A program made the position numbers and the translations under genes. Positions 35,627 to 44,728 of a stretch of 64,000 nucleotides of DNA are shown piece after piece. The notes beneath the pieces are model-generated. The model was not told where the DNA came from. It searched no databases and worked only from the letters and a program-made list of their open reading frames with translations. The stretch spans positions 62,001 through 126,000 of the forward strand of contig NZ_OLKL01000047.1 of assembly GCF_900291015.1 (NCBI RefSeq). Direction: 5' to 3'. Position 1 is the stretch's first letter. Every line of letters begins with the position of its first letter. This stretch comes from Pseudomonas persica (GTDB taxonomy: Bacteria; Pseudomonadota; Gammaproteobacteria; Pseudomonadales; Pseudomonadaceae).

Positions 35627-36979
35627 TCAGTGGCTCTGGCCCAGGGCCGAAGAGGCCTTGAGGTCATCGGAAGGGGCACCCTTTGGGCGAGTGCGTACGA
35701 AGAAGATGGCAATGGCCGCCAGCACCGAGGTCACCGCCAGGCCGTACAGGCCACCCTGGATCGAGCCGGTCTGTTGCTCCAGCAGGCCAAAGGTGGTGGG
35801 GGCGACGAAGCCGCCGAGGTTGCCGACCGAGTTGATCAATGCGATCACCGCAGCGGCGATGCGGGCATCCAGGTAGCCCTGCGGGATCGGCCAGAACAGT
35901 GACGAGGCCGACTTGAAACCGATAGCCGCGAAGCACACCGCGACAAAGGCGAACACTGGCCCACCCGTAGTGGACATGAACATGCCGATGGCAGCGATCA
36001 CCAGCGCACCTGCGACCCAGGCCTGCTGGAACCTCCAGCGCGCCGAGCCAGCAGCGAAGGCATACATGGCCAGGATCGAGATCAGCCACGGGATCGAGTT
36101 GAAGAAGCCAACCTGAAGGTCGCTGAGGTCGCCCATGCGCTTGATGATGCTCGGCAGCCAGAAGGTGGCGGCGTAGATGGTCAGCTGGATGCAGAAGTAG
36201 ATCAGGCAGAACAGCAGGATCTGACGGTCCTTGAGCAGGCTCAAGGGCGATGGCCTGACCGCACCGACGGCTTCGCGCTCAAGCTGCTCATGATCGATGG
36301 CGGCCACCAGCGCCTCCTGCTCGACCTGACTCAGCCACTTGGCTTCCTGCGGCCTGGAGTCAAGCCAGAAGAACACGAAGAAGCACAGCGTCACCGAGGC
36401 CATGCCTTCGATGAACAGCATCCACTGCCAGCCATGCATGCCCAGCCCCTGGATCTGCATCAGCGCACCGGCCAGCGGCCCGGAAATCAGCGACGCCAAT
36501 GCCGAACCACTGAGGAAGATGGCAATCGCCTTGCCGCGCTCGGCGGCTGGCAGCCAGCGGGTGAAGTAGTAGATCACCCCGGGGAAGAAGCCCGCTTCGG
36601 CCACACCGAGCAGAAAGCGCAGCACATAGAACTGGGTTTCGGTCTGCACGAAGGCCATGGCCGTGGCCACCAGGCCCCAGGTGAACATGATGCGGGTCAG
36701 CCACAGCCGTGCACCGACCTTCTGCAGCAGCATGTTCGAGGGCACTTCGAACAGCGCGTAGCCGATGAAGAACAGGCCGGCGCCAAAACCATAGGCCGCG
36801 GCACTGATGCCCAGGTCGCTTTCCAGATGCGGGCGGACGAAGCCGATGTTGACGCGGTCGAGGTAGTTGACGATGAACATGATGACGAACAGCGGCAGGA
36901 CGTGGCGCTTGACCTTGGCCACGGCGCTGACCAGGGCGTCGCCGTCATTCCGGGCAGACGGAGCGAGGGTATCGTTCAC
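35627..36979 (-). CDS. gudP: D-glucarate/galactarate MFS transporter
   Basis: A proton-linked importer of hexarates from the anion:cation symporter branch of the MFS, 450 residues with 12 transmembrane helices. It has NYLDRVNIGFVRPHLESDLGIS in the first helix and loop, and FEVPSNMLLQKVGARLWLTRIM, both typical of GudP/GarP. The start is a GTG at 36979 with GGAGA nine bases before it; the frame continues upstream without support. It is first in the operon gudP-gudD and divergent from its probable regulator. Confidence 0.92.
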   Translation of the reverse strand: MNDTLAPSARNDGDALVSAVAKVKRHVLPLFVIMFIVNYLDRVNIGFVRPHLESDLGISAAAYGFGAGLFFIGYALFEVPSNMLLQKVGARLWLTRIMFTWGLVATAMAFVQTETQFYVLRFLLGVAEAGFFPGVIYYFTRWLPAAERGKAIAIFLSGSALASLISGPLAGALMQIQGLGMHGWQWMLFIEGMASVTLCFFVFFWLDSRPQEAKWLSQVEQEALVAAIDHEQLEREAVGAVRPSPLSLLKDRQILLFCLIYFCIQLTIYAATFWLPSIIKRMGDLSDLQVGFFNSIPWLISILAMYAFAAGSARWRFQQAWVAGALVIAAIGMFMSTTGGPVFAFVAVCFAAIGFKSASSLFWPIPQGYLDARIAAAVIALINSVGNLGGFVAPTTFGLLEQQTGSIQGGLYGLAVTSVLAAIAIFFVRTRPKGAPSDDLKASSALGQSH

Positions 36980-37061
36980 TTGCGGATCTCCCACTAATTG
37001 TTTTTGTGCGGGTCGAGGTTGTCTGACATGACAGTGGGGAGGAGCATATGCGCAGCGCAGT

Positions 37062-37216
37062 TGTACGACAAGATCAACAACAGCGGGGAAAACCCAAAAT
37101 ACAAGCAATCACTACGAAGATATGCTTCTATCTTTCAAGAACAGCCAAGCTAAGCGCTGGCTTGGCCACCGGAAAAATCGGCAAAAAATATTTTGGTCGT
37201 TTAACTTGTCGTACAA
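37062..37216. promoter_or_regulatory. Two operator sites between gudP and its regulator
   Basis: TTGTACGACAA (37062-37072) and its near reverse complement TTGTCGTACAA (37206-37216) both match the FadR-family consensus TNGTNNNACNA. The second is extended to ACTTGT-CGT-ACAAGT (37204-37218). They lie 144 bases apart in the gap between gudP and the FadR-type gene, the second only 24 bases before that gene, which suggests autoregulation and possibly looping. Confidence 0.7.
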
Positions 37217-37239
37217 GTACAACAAAAACGGATTACACC

Positions 37240-37941
37240 ATGGACACTGAACAAGCCCATAAACGCGGGCACAGCCGCGCCCATGACCTGGTCTCCAGCC
37301 TGACCCAACAGATTTTGCTGGGCACCTTCAAGCCAGGCGACAAGTTGCCCTCGGAGAACACCCTGGTACGCGAGCACGGGGTCAGCCGTACCGTGGTCCG
37401 CGAGGCTCTGTCGAAATTGCAGGCCTCGGGGCTGGTGGAGCCACGCCACGGTATCGGTACATTCGTGATGGAGCGCCAGGCCCAGGCCGGCCTGCGCATC
37501 GCTGCGGAAAGCGCGGCGAATGTGCGCGACCTGCTGGAACTGCGCATCGGCCTGGAAGGCCAGGCCGCCGCTCTGGCCGCGCTACGCCGTGACGAGGGGC
37601 ACCTGACGCGCATGCGCCAGGCGCTGGATGACTACCAGGACCTGGCCGCCGCCGGCGACAGCTGCATCGAGGCCGACCGGCGCTTTCACCTGTTGATTGC
37701 CGAGGCCACTGGCAACCTGTACTTCACTGAAATGCTGTTGCACCTAGGCAACGGCCTGATCCCGCGCAACCGCATGGCCCTGGCCGAACGCAGCGGGGCG
37801 AAGCTGGCGCGGCAGGCGTACCTGGCCAACCTCGAGCACGAGGCGATCCTCAATGCCATCCGCCGGCAGGACCCGGACGCGGCGCGGGCGGCGGTGTGCC
37901 TGCACCTGTCCAATAGCCGTGACCGGTTGTTGCCGGACTAG
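37240..37941 (+). CDS. FadR-family regulator of glucarate use (GudR-like)
   Basis: A 233-residue GntR/FadR-type regulator. The winged helix has LPSENTLVREHGVSRTVVREALSKLQASGLVEPRHGIGTFV, and the C-terminal FCD domain has LLELRIGLEGQAA, DRRFHLLIAEATGN and NLEHEAILNAIRR, holding the usual metal or effector ligands. The start at MDTEQAHKRGHSRAHDLV is chosen because the operator palindrome lies just upstream; the frame extending to 37048 would run through it. Control of gudPD is inferred from the divergent layout and paired sites. Confidence 0.88.
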   Translation: MDTEQAHKRGHSRAHDLVSSLTQQILLGTFKPGDKLPSENTLVREHGVSRTVVREALSKLQASGLVEPRHGIGTFVMERQAQAGLRIAAESAANVRDLLELRIGLEGQAAALAALRRDEGHLTRMRQALDDYQDLAAAGDSCIEADRRFHLLIAEATGNLYFTEMLLHLGNGLIPRNRMALAERSGAKLARQAYLANLEHEAILNAIRRQDPDAARAAVCLHLSNSRDRLLPD

Positions 37942-37965
37942 GGGCCGCTGCGCAGCCCCCGGCCA

Positions 37966-38976
37966 TTACCAGGTCAAGCAGATCTTGCCGAAATGCCGGT
38001 TGCTCTCCTGGTAGCGGAAAGCCTCGACGATCTGCTCCAGCTCGAAATGCTTGTCCACCACCGGCCGCAGGCCGTTGGCATCGATCGCCCGCACCATCGC
38101 CTGCTGCTGGGCGCGGCTGCCCACCAGCACGCCTTGCAGGCGAATCTGCCGCACCAGCGCCTGCACCAGCGGCAACTGCCCGGCCACGCCGGTGAGGATG
38201 CCGATCAGCGACACATGCCCACCAATGCGCGTGGCGATCATCGATTGCTCCAGCGTCGCCGGGCCACCCACTTCAATCACATGGTCGACGCCGCGGTTGC
38301 CGGTCAGCTCGCGCACTTTCTCCCCCCAGGCCGGGGTGCTCTTGTAGTTGATCAGGTGGTCGGCACCCAGGGCCTTCAGGCGTTCCAGCTTGGCGTCGCT
38401 GGACGAGGTGGCGATCACCGTCGCACCGGCCAGCTTGGCAAACTGCAAGGCGAAGATCGACACACCACCGGTGCCCTGCACCAGTACCGTATTGCCGGGT
38501 TTGAGGTGGTCGTCGCTCATCAACGCACGCCAGGCCGTGAGACCGGCCGTGGTCAGCGTGGCAGCTTCAGCGTGGCTGAAACCCTTGGGCGCCAGGGTGA
38601 ACGCGGTGGTGCGAGCGGTGACCTGTTCACGGGCGTAACCATCGATACCGTCGCCGGGCACCCTGGCGAAGCCTTCGACATTGGCCTGGCCGTCGAGCCA
38701 GTCGGGGAAGAAGGTACTGACCACATTGTCGCCGACCTGGAACTCGGTGACGCCGCTCCCCACCGCGACCACTTCGCCAGCGCCATCGGCCATGGGGATG
38801 CGCCGCTCGCTCGGGCCCCACATGCCGCTGACCACGGCGAAATCGTGGTAGTTGAGGGAGCTGGCGTGCAGGCGCACCGTGATCTCGCCGGCCTGGGGCG
38901 CGGAAGCCTCGCTGGTGCCGACTTCGACCTTGTCGTAGCCGCCACCGGGTTGTACGTAGATGGCCTTGCTAGTCAT
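37966..38976 (-). CDS. Zinc-independent alcohol dehydrogenase/quinone oxidoreductase (MDR family)
   Basis: A 336-residue medium-chain dehydrogenase/reductase. It has the GroES-like N-terminal domain (MTSKAIYVQPGGGYDKVEV, SSLNYHDFAVVSG, PMADGAGEVVAVG) and a Rossmann domain with VLVQGTGGVSIFALQFAKLAGA. The Cys ligands of the catalytic and structural zinc are absent, so an NADPH-dependent enone or quinone reductase is likelier than a true alcohol dehydrogenase. It stands alone, convergent with the glucarate regulator. The substrate is unknown. Confidence 0.88.
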   Translation of the reverse strand: MTSKAIYVQPGGGYDKVEVGTSEASAPQAGEITVRLHASSLNYHDFAVVSGMWGPSERRIPMADGAGEVVAVGSGVTEFQVGDNVVSTFFPDWLDGQANVEGFARVPGDGIDGYAREQVTARTTAFTLAPKGFSHAEAATLTTAGLTAWRALMSDDHLKPGNTVLVQGTGGVSIFALQFAKLAGATVIATSSSDAKLERLKALGADHLINYKSTPAWGEKVRELTGNRGVDHVIEVGGPATLEQSMIATRIGGHVSLIGILTGVAGQLPLVQALVRQIRLQGVLVGSRAQQQAMVRAIDANGLRPVVDKHFELEQIVEAFRYQESNRHFGKICLTW

Positions 38977-39026
38977 GTATGAGTCTCCATTCAGGGAAAA
39001 TATTGGGGTTCAGCATAGACAGGTCC

Positions 39027-39120
39027 GGCCTCTTCGCGGGTGAACCCGCTCCCACAGGTTGAGTGCTGGACTTGAGCTCGGCGCGGTCCCTGTGGGAGCG
39101 GGTTTACCCACGAAGAGGCC
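39027..39120. repeat. REP pair
   Basis: Inverted doublet of the common REP unit (cgcgggtgaacccgctccc ... gggagcgggtttacccacg), between the oxidoreductase start and the HAD gene end. Confidence 0.9.
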
Positions 39121-39140
39121 CGCACAGGCGACACAAAAAC

Positions 39141-39731
39141 TCAGCCCAGCATCACCTTCAATGCCCGGCAATCGGCCGCATGCCAATCCGCCAGCTCCGG
39201 CCACGGATTGTCTGGCAGGTTCACCAGCACCGTGCGCGCCCCCGCGGCCCGCCCACAGTCCAGGTCAAACCGGTAATCCCCCACCATCACCAGCTCACCC
39301 GGCGCCACGCCCCAGGCCTTGGCAATCTTCAGCAGCCCATCCGGGCTAGGCTTGGGCGCCGCTTCGTCACGCCCGAGAATATGCTCCACCGGGAAGCAGT
39401 CCGCCAGGCCGATGGCCTCCAGCGTCACATGCGCCAATTCGCGGGCATTGCGGGTCAGAATGCCCAATCGGCAACCACGCTCGGCCAATTCGCGCACCAG
39501 TTCCACCGCCCCGCTGGCCGCCGTGGAGGCAACCGCCAGGTCGCGCTCGTGCTCCAGCAGCCAGGCATGCTTGGCCGCCGCTTCGTCCGCTGGCAAGGCC
39601 GCCAGATGGGTGAGGATGTCGTGCTCGGTCGGGATATCCAGCGCCACGCGGATGGCGGCAAAATCGTGCACGGCCACGGTCAGGGTGCCGTCCATGTCGA
39701 ACACCCAGTTGCGCACCTCGCCCAGGCTCAT
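39141..39731 (-). CDS. HAD-superfamily phosphatase
   Basis: A 196-residue HAD hydrolase with motif I WVFDMDGTLTVAVHD, a small helical cap, motif II LGILTRNARE, the motif III Lys in AAPKPSPDGLLKI, and motif IV VMVGDYRFDLDCGRAAGA. It probably removes phosphate from a small metabolite, phosphoglycolate-like by family, but the substrate is unknown. The start at 39731 overlaps the tesB stop (ATGA), so the two are translationally coupled. Confidence 0.9.
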   Translation of the reverse strand: MSLGEVRNWVFDMDGTLTVAVHDFAAIRVALDIPTEHDILTHLAALPADEAAAKHAWLLEHERDLAVASTAASGAVELVRELAERGCRLGILTRNARELAHVTLEAIGLADCFPVEHILGRDEAAPKPSPDGLLKIAKAWGVAPGELVMVGDYRFDLDCGRAAGARTVLVNLPDNPWPELADWHAADCRALKVMLG

Positions 39732-40597
39732 GCCCAGTCCTTGCGATGACGAATCAGGCCTTCCTGGCACGACGACGCCACCAGTTGCCCAGCCTGGTTG
39801 AAGATGTTGCCGCGGCAGAAGCCACGGGCATTACCCGCCCAAGGGCTGTCGGTGGCGTACAGCAGCCACTCGTCGGCACGCAGGTTGCCGTGGAACCACA
39901 GCGAATGGTCGAGGCTGGCGATCTGCATGTCACGCTGCCATACCGATTTGCCATGGGGCAGCAACGAAGTGGTCAGCAGGCCGAAGTCCGAGGCGTAGGC
40001 CAGCATGTATTTGTGCAGGGCGGGGATATCGGGCAGGGTGCCATCGGCGCGGAACCAGGCGTACTTCACCGGGTCGCCAGGCTTGGCATTGAACGGGTCG
40101 CGCTCGGTGACCGGGCGGATCTCGATCGGCTTGGCGCACAGCACCTTGTCGCGAATGCGCTCGGGCAACTGGTCGGCCATGGCCCGGGCCAGCTCGACTT
40201 CAGTGGGCAGGTTCTCCGGGCCGACCACCTCGGGCATCCGTGCCTGGTGTTCGAAACCTTCCTCGTCGTACTGGAACGAAGCGCTGCAGGTGAAGATGGG
40301 CTGGCCCTTCTGAATCGCCGTCACCCGCCGGGTGCTGAAGCTGCCGCCATCGCGCACGCGGTCCACCGAATACACCACCGGCAGGCTGGCATCGCCAGGG
40401 CGCAGGAAGTAGCCGTGCAACGAATGCACATGGCGTGCATCCTCGACCGTCTGGCTGGCCGCCGACAACGACTGGCCCAGTACCTGCCCGCCGTACAGCT
40501 GGCGGAAGCCCAGGTCCTGGCTACGCCCGCGGAACAGGTTCTCCTCGATGGACTCGAGGCTCAACAGGTCGACCAGGTCGTCCAACACATGACTCAT
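39728..40597 (-). CDS. tesB: Acyl-CoA thioesterase II
   Basis: TesB hydrolyses medium and long acyl-CoAs to free fatty acids. The 289-residue protein has the double hot-dog fold: LVDLLSLESIEENLFRGRSQDLGFRQLYGGQVLGQSL at the N-terminus (about 7-43), HSLHGYFLRPGDASLPVVYSVDRVRDGGSFSTRRV (about 58-92), and a C-terminal repeat with SLDHSLWFHGNLRADEWLLYATDSPWAGNARGF, holding the catalytic Asp. GGAG precedes the ATG. It forms a two-gene operon with the HAD phosphatase. Confidence 0.96.
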   Translation of the reverse strand: MSHVLDDLVDLLSLESIEENLFRGRSQDLGFRQLYGGQVLGQSLSAASQTVEDARHVHSLHGYFLRPGDASLPVVYSVDRVRDGGSFSTRRVTAIQKGQPIFTCSASFQYDEEGFEHQARMPEVVGPENLPTEVELARAMADQLPERIRDKVLCAKPIEIRPVTERDPFNAKPGDPVKYAWFRADGTLPDIPALHKYMLAYASDFGLLTTSLLPHGKSVWQRDMQIASLDHSLWFHGNLRADEWLLYATDSPWAGNARGFCRGNIFNQAGQLVASSCQEGLIRHRKDWA

Positions 40598-40612
40598 CGG
40601 GGGTTCTCCGTA

Positions 40613-40655
40613 GGAGCGAGCCTTGCTCGCGATGCGCCGCCCTGGCGGCGCTCGA
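40613..40655. repeat. Tandem small hairpins (second REP-like family)
   Basis: gcgag-ccttgctcgc followed by gcgccgc-cctg-gcggcgc, two adjacent stems just upstream of tesB. The sequence differs from the main REP unit but is of a kind repeated in pseudomonads. Confidence 0.6.
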
Positions 40656-40744
40656 TCTCACAGGCGCCTAGCATGTTGCGGCTAGCGCCTTCCAATTGGG
40701 AAATAATACAGCGTTTGTCATTCGCGCCGGGCATGACCATGCAT

Positions 40745-41314
40745 TCAGGCGCGCAGGGTACGCTCCCAGCGTGCGCGGTCGATGCGGTACAGCACATGCG
40801 GGCGCAGCGGGTGCCCCACGGGCAGGCGAGGATGTTCGAAACTGCCGTTCAGGTCCTGCTGCATACCGATGGCCTGCATGACCTTCTGCGAGGGCAGGTT
40901 GCTCTCGCTAGTGAACGACACCACCTCTTCCAGGCGCAATTGGGCGAAAGCACAGCGCAGGCAGGTCCACGCCGCCTCACTGGCAAAACCCAGGCCCCAG
41001 TGGCGACGTGCCAGGCGCCAGCCGATTTCCACCGCCGGCGTAAAATCGGCATCGAACCCCACATGCAACAACCCGGTCATGCCGATGAAGGCACCGCTGT
41101 CCTTGCGCTCCAGGGCCCACAGGCCAAAGCCGTACTCATTGAAATGCCCGCGCACGCGGCCGATCAGCGCAGCTGCCTCCAGGCGCGTCAGCGGCGCCGG
41201 GAAGTAGCGCATCACCTGCGGGTCGGCACACAGTGCAGCGAACTCGCGCAGGTCGTCGTCGTGCCATTGGCGCAGCTGCAGTCGTGCGCTTTCCAGTTGC
41301 AGGATAGGGGTCAT
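40745..41314 (-). CDS. GNAT-family acetyltransferase (RimJ/RimL-like)
   Basis: A 189-residue protein with the GNAT fold of the ribosomal-protein N-acetyltransferase subgroup: LESARLQLRQWHDDDLREFAALCADPQVMRYFPAPLTRLEAAALI opening (residues 6-50), then EIGWRLARRHWGLGFASEAAW (acetyl-CoA site) and EEVVSFTSESNLPSQKVMQAIGM. The acceptor is unknown; such proteins acetylate protein N-termini or small amines. A GGAG site precedes the ATG. Confidence 0.9.
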   Translation of the reverse strand: MTPILQLESARLQLRQWHDDDLREFAALCADPQVMRYFPAPLTRLEAAALIGRVRGHFNEYGFGLWALERKDSGAFIGMTGLLHVGFDADFTPAVEIGWRLARRHWGLGFASEAAWTCLRCAFAQLRLEEVVSFTSESNLPSQKVMQAIGMQQDLNGSFEHPRLPVGHPLRPHVLYRIDRARWERTLRA

Positions 41315-41493
41315 CGGGCGTGCTCCGGTTTTACCGTCTTGCAGTTTACAGCGTAGGCGCGGGTGCGGGTTTCACCCAGCCGGCGCACCCAAATGCAATT
41401 TTCACATGCCCTTCACCACCGCCCGACAGGCCACTTGGCAGGATGCATGCCATCACCGCCGCGCCAGCCGCGACCCTGCCAACGGAGCAACGC

Positions 41494-42186
41494 ATGCTAT
41501 CGAGCAACACCCTGGGGCACCCTGCCATCCACGCCCGGCGCAAGCGACGCCTGACCCGCAAAACCCTCGGTGCCACCCTTGGCCTGTGCATGGTCGTGGC
41601 GGCGTTGAGCACCTGGCTGGCGACGAGGACGCACATCGTGGACCTTGGCAACGAACAACAATTGAGTGACAGCGGCCTGCTGCAGGACTGGGCCGACGGT
41701 GCGGTGCTCGTGCTGATCCGCCACGCCGAGCGCTGCGACAGCGCCCCCGGCCCATGCCTGGACGACCCCACCGGTATCACCGTAGCCGGCAGCCAGGCCG
41801 CCGACCACGTTGGCCAAGGGCTGCACCAGTTGGGCCTGAACAACGCCGATATGCTCAGCAGCCCGAAACTGCGCACACGGCAAACCGCGCATTTCATCCT
41901 TGGCCAGGCGGTGGCCAGTGAAGACTGGCTGGAAAACTGTGACAGCCAGTTCGCCAGCGAAGCACTGGCACACAAACGGCCGGGGCACAACCTGGTGCTG
42001 GTGACCCACAACGGTTGCATCGATCATCTTGCCCGCCAGCAGAACGTTGCGGGTGGCGAGCGTGAGAGTGGCTATGCCAGTGCGCTGTTCGTTTCGGTGG
42101 ACGGCAATGGCAAGGCGCGCATCCTCGGCCGCCTGAACGAACCGGACTGGCAACGGGTGCTGGCCAGTACCACGAAACAGCACTGA
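41494..42186 (+). CDS. Membrane-anchored histidine phosphatase family protein
   Basis: A protein of about 230 residues with one N-terminal transmembrane helix (LGATLGLCMVVAALSTWL, about 27-45), so the catalytic part is likely periplasmic. The phosphatase motif is VLIRHAERCD, and MLSSPKLRTRQTA carries the second conserved Arg; the late His is in LVLVTHNGCID. It resembles the Ais/PmrG group that acts on lipopolysaccharide heptose phosphates, but the substrate is not proven. The start is uncertain: ATG at 41494 has GGAG before it, and an earlier ATG at 41443 is possible. Confidence 0.8.
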   Translation: MLSSNTLGHPAIHARRKRRLTRKTLGATLGLCMVVAALSTWLATRTHIVDLGNEQQLSDSGLLQDWADGAVLVLIRHAERCDSAPGPCLDDPTGITVAGSQAADHVGQGLHQLGLNNADMLSSPKLRTRQTAHFILGQAVASEDWLENCDSQFASEALAHKRPGHNLVLVTHNGCIDHLARQQNVAGGERESGYASALFVSVDGNGKARILGRLNEPDWQRVLASTTKQH

Positions 42187-42307
42187 CACCGCTCCTGCCT
42201 GCCAGGGCAACTGCCTTGCGCTACCTGTTCTGGCTTGCCAGCGATCGGGCAGCAAAGCTGCCCCGGCCATGGCAAGATCAGCACTGGCCCCGATTGCGAC
42301 CCCACTC

Positions 42308-43222
42308 ATGCCGTTGCCGCTGATCTACCACGAAGACTACAGCCCGGAGTTCCCCGCCGAACACCGCTTCCCGATGGACAAGTTCCGCCTGCTGCACGAC
42401 CACTTGATCGACAGCGGACTGACCACCGACCAGGCCCTGCTGCGCCCGGACATCTGCCCCAACGACATCCTCGCCCTGGCCCACGACCGCAGCTACATCG
42501 AGCGCTACATGAACGGCGATCTGTCGCGCGAGGACCAGCGCCGCCTCGGCCTGCCCTGGAGCGAGGCCCTGGCCCGGCGTACCGTGCGCGCCGTAGGCGG
42601 CTCGCTGCTGAGCGCCGAGATGGCGCTGCAGCACGGCATCGCCTGCCACCTTGCCGGCGGCACTCACCACGCCCATTACGACCACCCTGCCGGCTTCTGC
42701 ATCTTCAACGACCTGGCCGTGATCAGCCACTACCTGCTGGAGGCTGGCCGGGTACACCGGGTACTGATCTTCGACTGCGATGTGCATCAGGGTGACGGCA
42801 CCGCGCGCATCCTGCACGACACACCAGACGCCATCACCGTGTCGCTGCACTGCGAACAGAACTTCCCGGCGCGCAAGGCGCAAAGCGATTGGGACATCCC
42901 CCTGCCCCGCGGCATGGGTGACATGGCCTACCTGAAGGTGGTGGACGACGCCCTCAACTACCTGCTGCCGCTCTATCGGCCCGACCTGGTGCTGTATGAC
43001 GCCGGGGTCGATGTGCACAAGGACGACGCCCTGGGCTATCTGCAACTGACCGATGCAGGCGTTGCCGCCCGTGACGAGGCGGTGCTGCGCCACTGCCTGG
43101 GCCGCGACATCCCGGTGGTGGGCGTGATCGGCGGTGGCTACAGCAAGGACCGCGCAGCCCTGGCCAGGCGCCACGGCCTCCTTCATCACAGCGCGGCACG
43201 CGTCATCGGTTGTTCACAATGA
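42308..43222 (+). CDS. Histone deacetylase-like hydrolase
   Basis: A 304-residue member of the arginase/deacetylase superfamily (bacterial class IV HDAC-like). Conserved pieces are LIYHEDYSPEFPAEHRFPMDKF, AGGTHHAHYDHPAGFCIFND with the catalytic His pair, FDCDVHQGDGTARIL with Asp and His zinc ligands, and YDAGVDVHKDDALGYLQLT with the last Asp ligand. Relatives deacetylate lysine or acetylated polyamines. MPLPLIYHEDY at 42308 is taken as the start, though a ribosome site is weak and 42269 is possible. Confidence 0.9.
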   Translation: MPLPLIYHEDYSPEFPAEHRFPMDKFRLLHDHLIDSGLTTDQALLRPDICPNDILALAHDRSYIERYMNGDLSREDQRRLGLPWSEALARRTVRAVGGSLLSAEMALQHGIACHLAGGTHHAHYDHPAGFCIFNDLAVISHYLLEAGRVHRVLIFDCDVHQGDGTARILHDTPDAITVSLHCEQNFPARKAQSDWDIPLPRGMGDMAYLKVVDDALNYLLPLYRPDLVLYDAGVDVHKDDALGYLQLTDAGVAARDEAVLRHCLGRDIPVVGVIGGGYSKDRAALARRHGLLHHSAARVIGCSQ

Positions 43223-43370
43223 CTGTGGAACCGCTTGTGGATAACCTGCGGGAAAGGCGCTGCAGCCCTTTACAGGCAAGGCCTGCAGAGATCTGATCAT
43301 TTTTTGATCAGTGTTTCCACAGGCCGTGCTGCGCTAGAATGCGCCTCTTTTCCACAGCCTGCTGCCTACC

Positions 43371-44612
43371 ATGCCCGATCTGAGCCCCGCCTCCCCTCCC
43401 CTCGCTGTCGTCATCGGCGGCGGCCCAGCCGGCCTGATGGCCGCCGAAGCACTGGCCCAGGCGGGCCTGGCGGTCGAGGTGTTCGACGCCATGCCTTCGG
43501 TGGGCCGCAAGTTCCTGCTGGCGGGTGTCGGTGGCATGAACATCACCCATTCCGAGCCCTACCCGGCGTTCGTCAGCCGGTATGCCGAGCGCCAGGGCGA
43601 GATTGCTGCGCTGCTGCGCGACTTTGATGCCGATGCCTTGCGCCAGTGGATTCACGGTCTGGGCATCGAAACCTTCGTCGGCACCTCGGGCCGGGTGTTC
43701 CCCACCGACATGAAAGCCGCGCCACTGCTGCGCGCCTGGCTCAAGCGCCTGCGCGACAGCGGGGTAGTTATCCACACCCGTCACCGCTGGCTGGGCTGGA
43801 ATGCCGAGGGTGCATTGCGGATTGCTTATCCACAGGGCGAGCGGCTGGTGAAGGCCGCCGTAGTGGTGCTGGCGCTGGGTGGCGGCAGTTGGGCACGACT
43901 GGGTTCGGACGGAAGCTGGCAACCGGTGCTGGCCGAACGGGCTGTGGATATCTCGCCCTTGCAGCCGAGCAACTGCGGTTTTGAAGTGGCAGGCTGGAGT
44001 GCGCTGCTCAAGGACAAGTTCGCCGGTACGCCGTTGAAGAACATTGCCCTCAGCGTTCCCGGCAGCGCGCCGCGCAAGGGCGAGTTCATCCTCACCGCGC
44101 AGGGTGTGGAAGGCAGCCTGGTGTATGCCTGGTCAGCGCCGGTGCGCGAGGCCATCAACCGTGAGGGCCACGGGGTGTTGCTGCTCGACCTGTTGCCGGA
44201 CAAGCCTGTGGAGAAGATTGCCCAGGCGCTGGCCAAGCCACGGGGTTCGCGCTCCATGGCCAAGCACTTGCACAGCCAGCTGGGTATCGATGGGGTCAAG
44301 GCAGCGCTGTTGCGCGAGCTGACCGATCAGGCGACCTTTGCCGACCCTGGTGCCTTGGCGAGGGCGATCAAGGCATTGCCGATCACGCTGGTACGCACAC
44401 GGCCACTGGATGAAGCGATCAGCAGCGCGGGTGGAGTGCGTTTCGAGGGGCTGGATAAGGGCTTGATGGTCAAGGGCATGCCGGGGGTATTCTGTGCCGG
44501 CGAAATGCTGGACTGGGAGGCGCCGACCGGGGGATATCTGCTGACGGCGTGCTTTGCCAGCGGCTTGCGGGCCGGGCGGGCGGCGGCGGATTGGCTCAAA
44601 TCCAAAGGCTGA
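43371..44612 (+). CDS. HI0933-type FAD flavoprotein (TIGR03862 group)
   Basis: A 413-residue putative NAD(P)/FAD-dependent oxidoreductase. The N-terminal FAD-binding site is LAVVIGGGPAGLMAAEALAQAGLAVEVFD, followed by the family motif VGRKFLLAGVGGMNITHSE. The C-terminal FAD contact is KGMPGVFCAGEMLDWEAPTGGYLLTACFASG. Members are widespread and uncharacterised; the RsmJ or tRNA-modification links sometimes proposed are unproven. The region before and within it has several TTATCCACA-like sites. Confidence 0.88.
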   Translation: MPDLSPASPPLAVVIGGGPAGLMAAEALAQAGLAVEVFDAMPSVGRKFLLAGVGGMNITHSEPYPAFVSRYAERQGEIAALLRDFDADALRQWIHGLGIETFVGTSGRVFPTDMKAAPLLRAWLKRLRDSGVVIHTRHRWLGWNAEGALRIAYPQGERLVKAAVVVLALGGGSWARLGSDGSWQPVLAERAVDISPLQPSNCGFEVAGWSALLKDKFAGTPLKNIALSVPGSAPRKGEFILTAQGVEGSLVYAWSAPVREAINREGHGVLLLDLLPDKPVEKIAQALAKPRGSRSMAKHLHSQLGIDGVKAALLRELTDQATFADPGALARAIKALPITLVRTRPLDEAISSAGGVRFEGLDKGLMVKGMPGVFCAGEMLDWEAPTGGYLLTACFASGLRAGRAAADWLKSKG

Positions 44613-44620
44613 CACCGCCC

Positions 44621-44708
44621 CCTGTGGGAGCGGGTTTACCCGCGAACACGGGCGAAGCCCGTGCCCTGCACCGCGTCGTATTCTTCGCGGGTAAACCCGC
44701 TCCCACAG
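44621..44708. repeat. REP pair
   Basis: Inverted REP doublet (gggagcgggtttacccgcg ... cgcgggtaaacccgctccc) with an inner hairpin cacgggcgaagcccgtg, between convergent genes. Confidence 0.9.
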
Positions 44709-44728
44709 AGACCGCGTAGACCGCGAGT

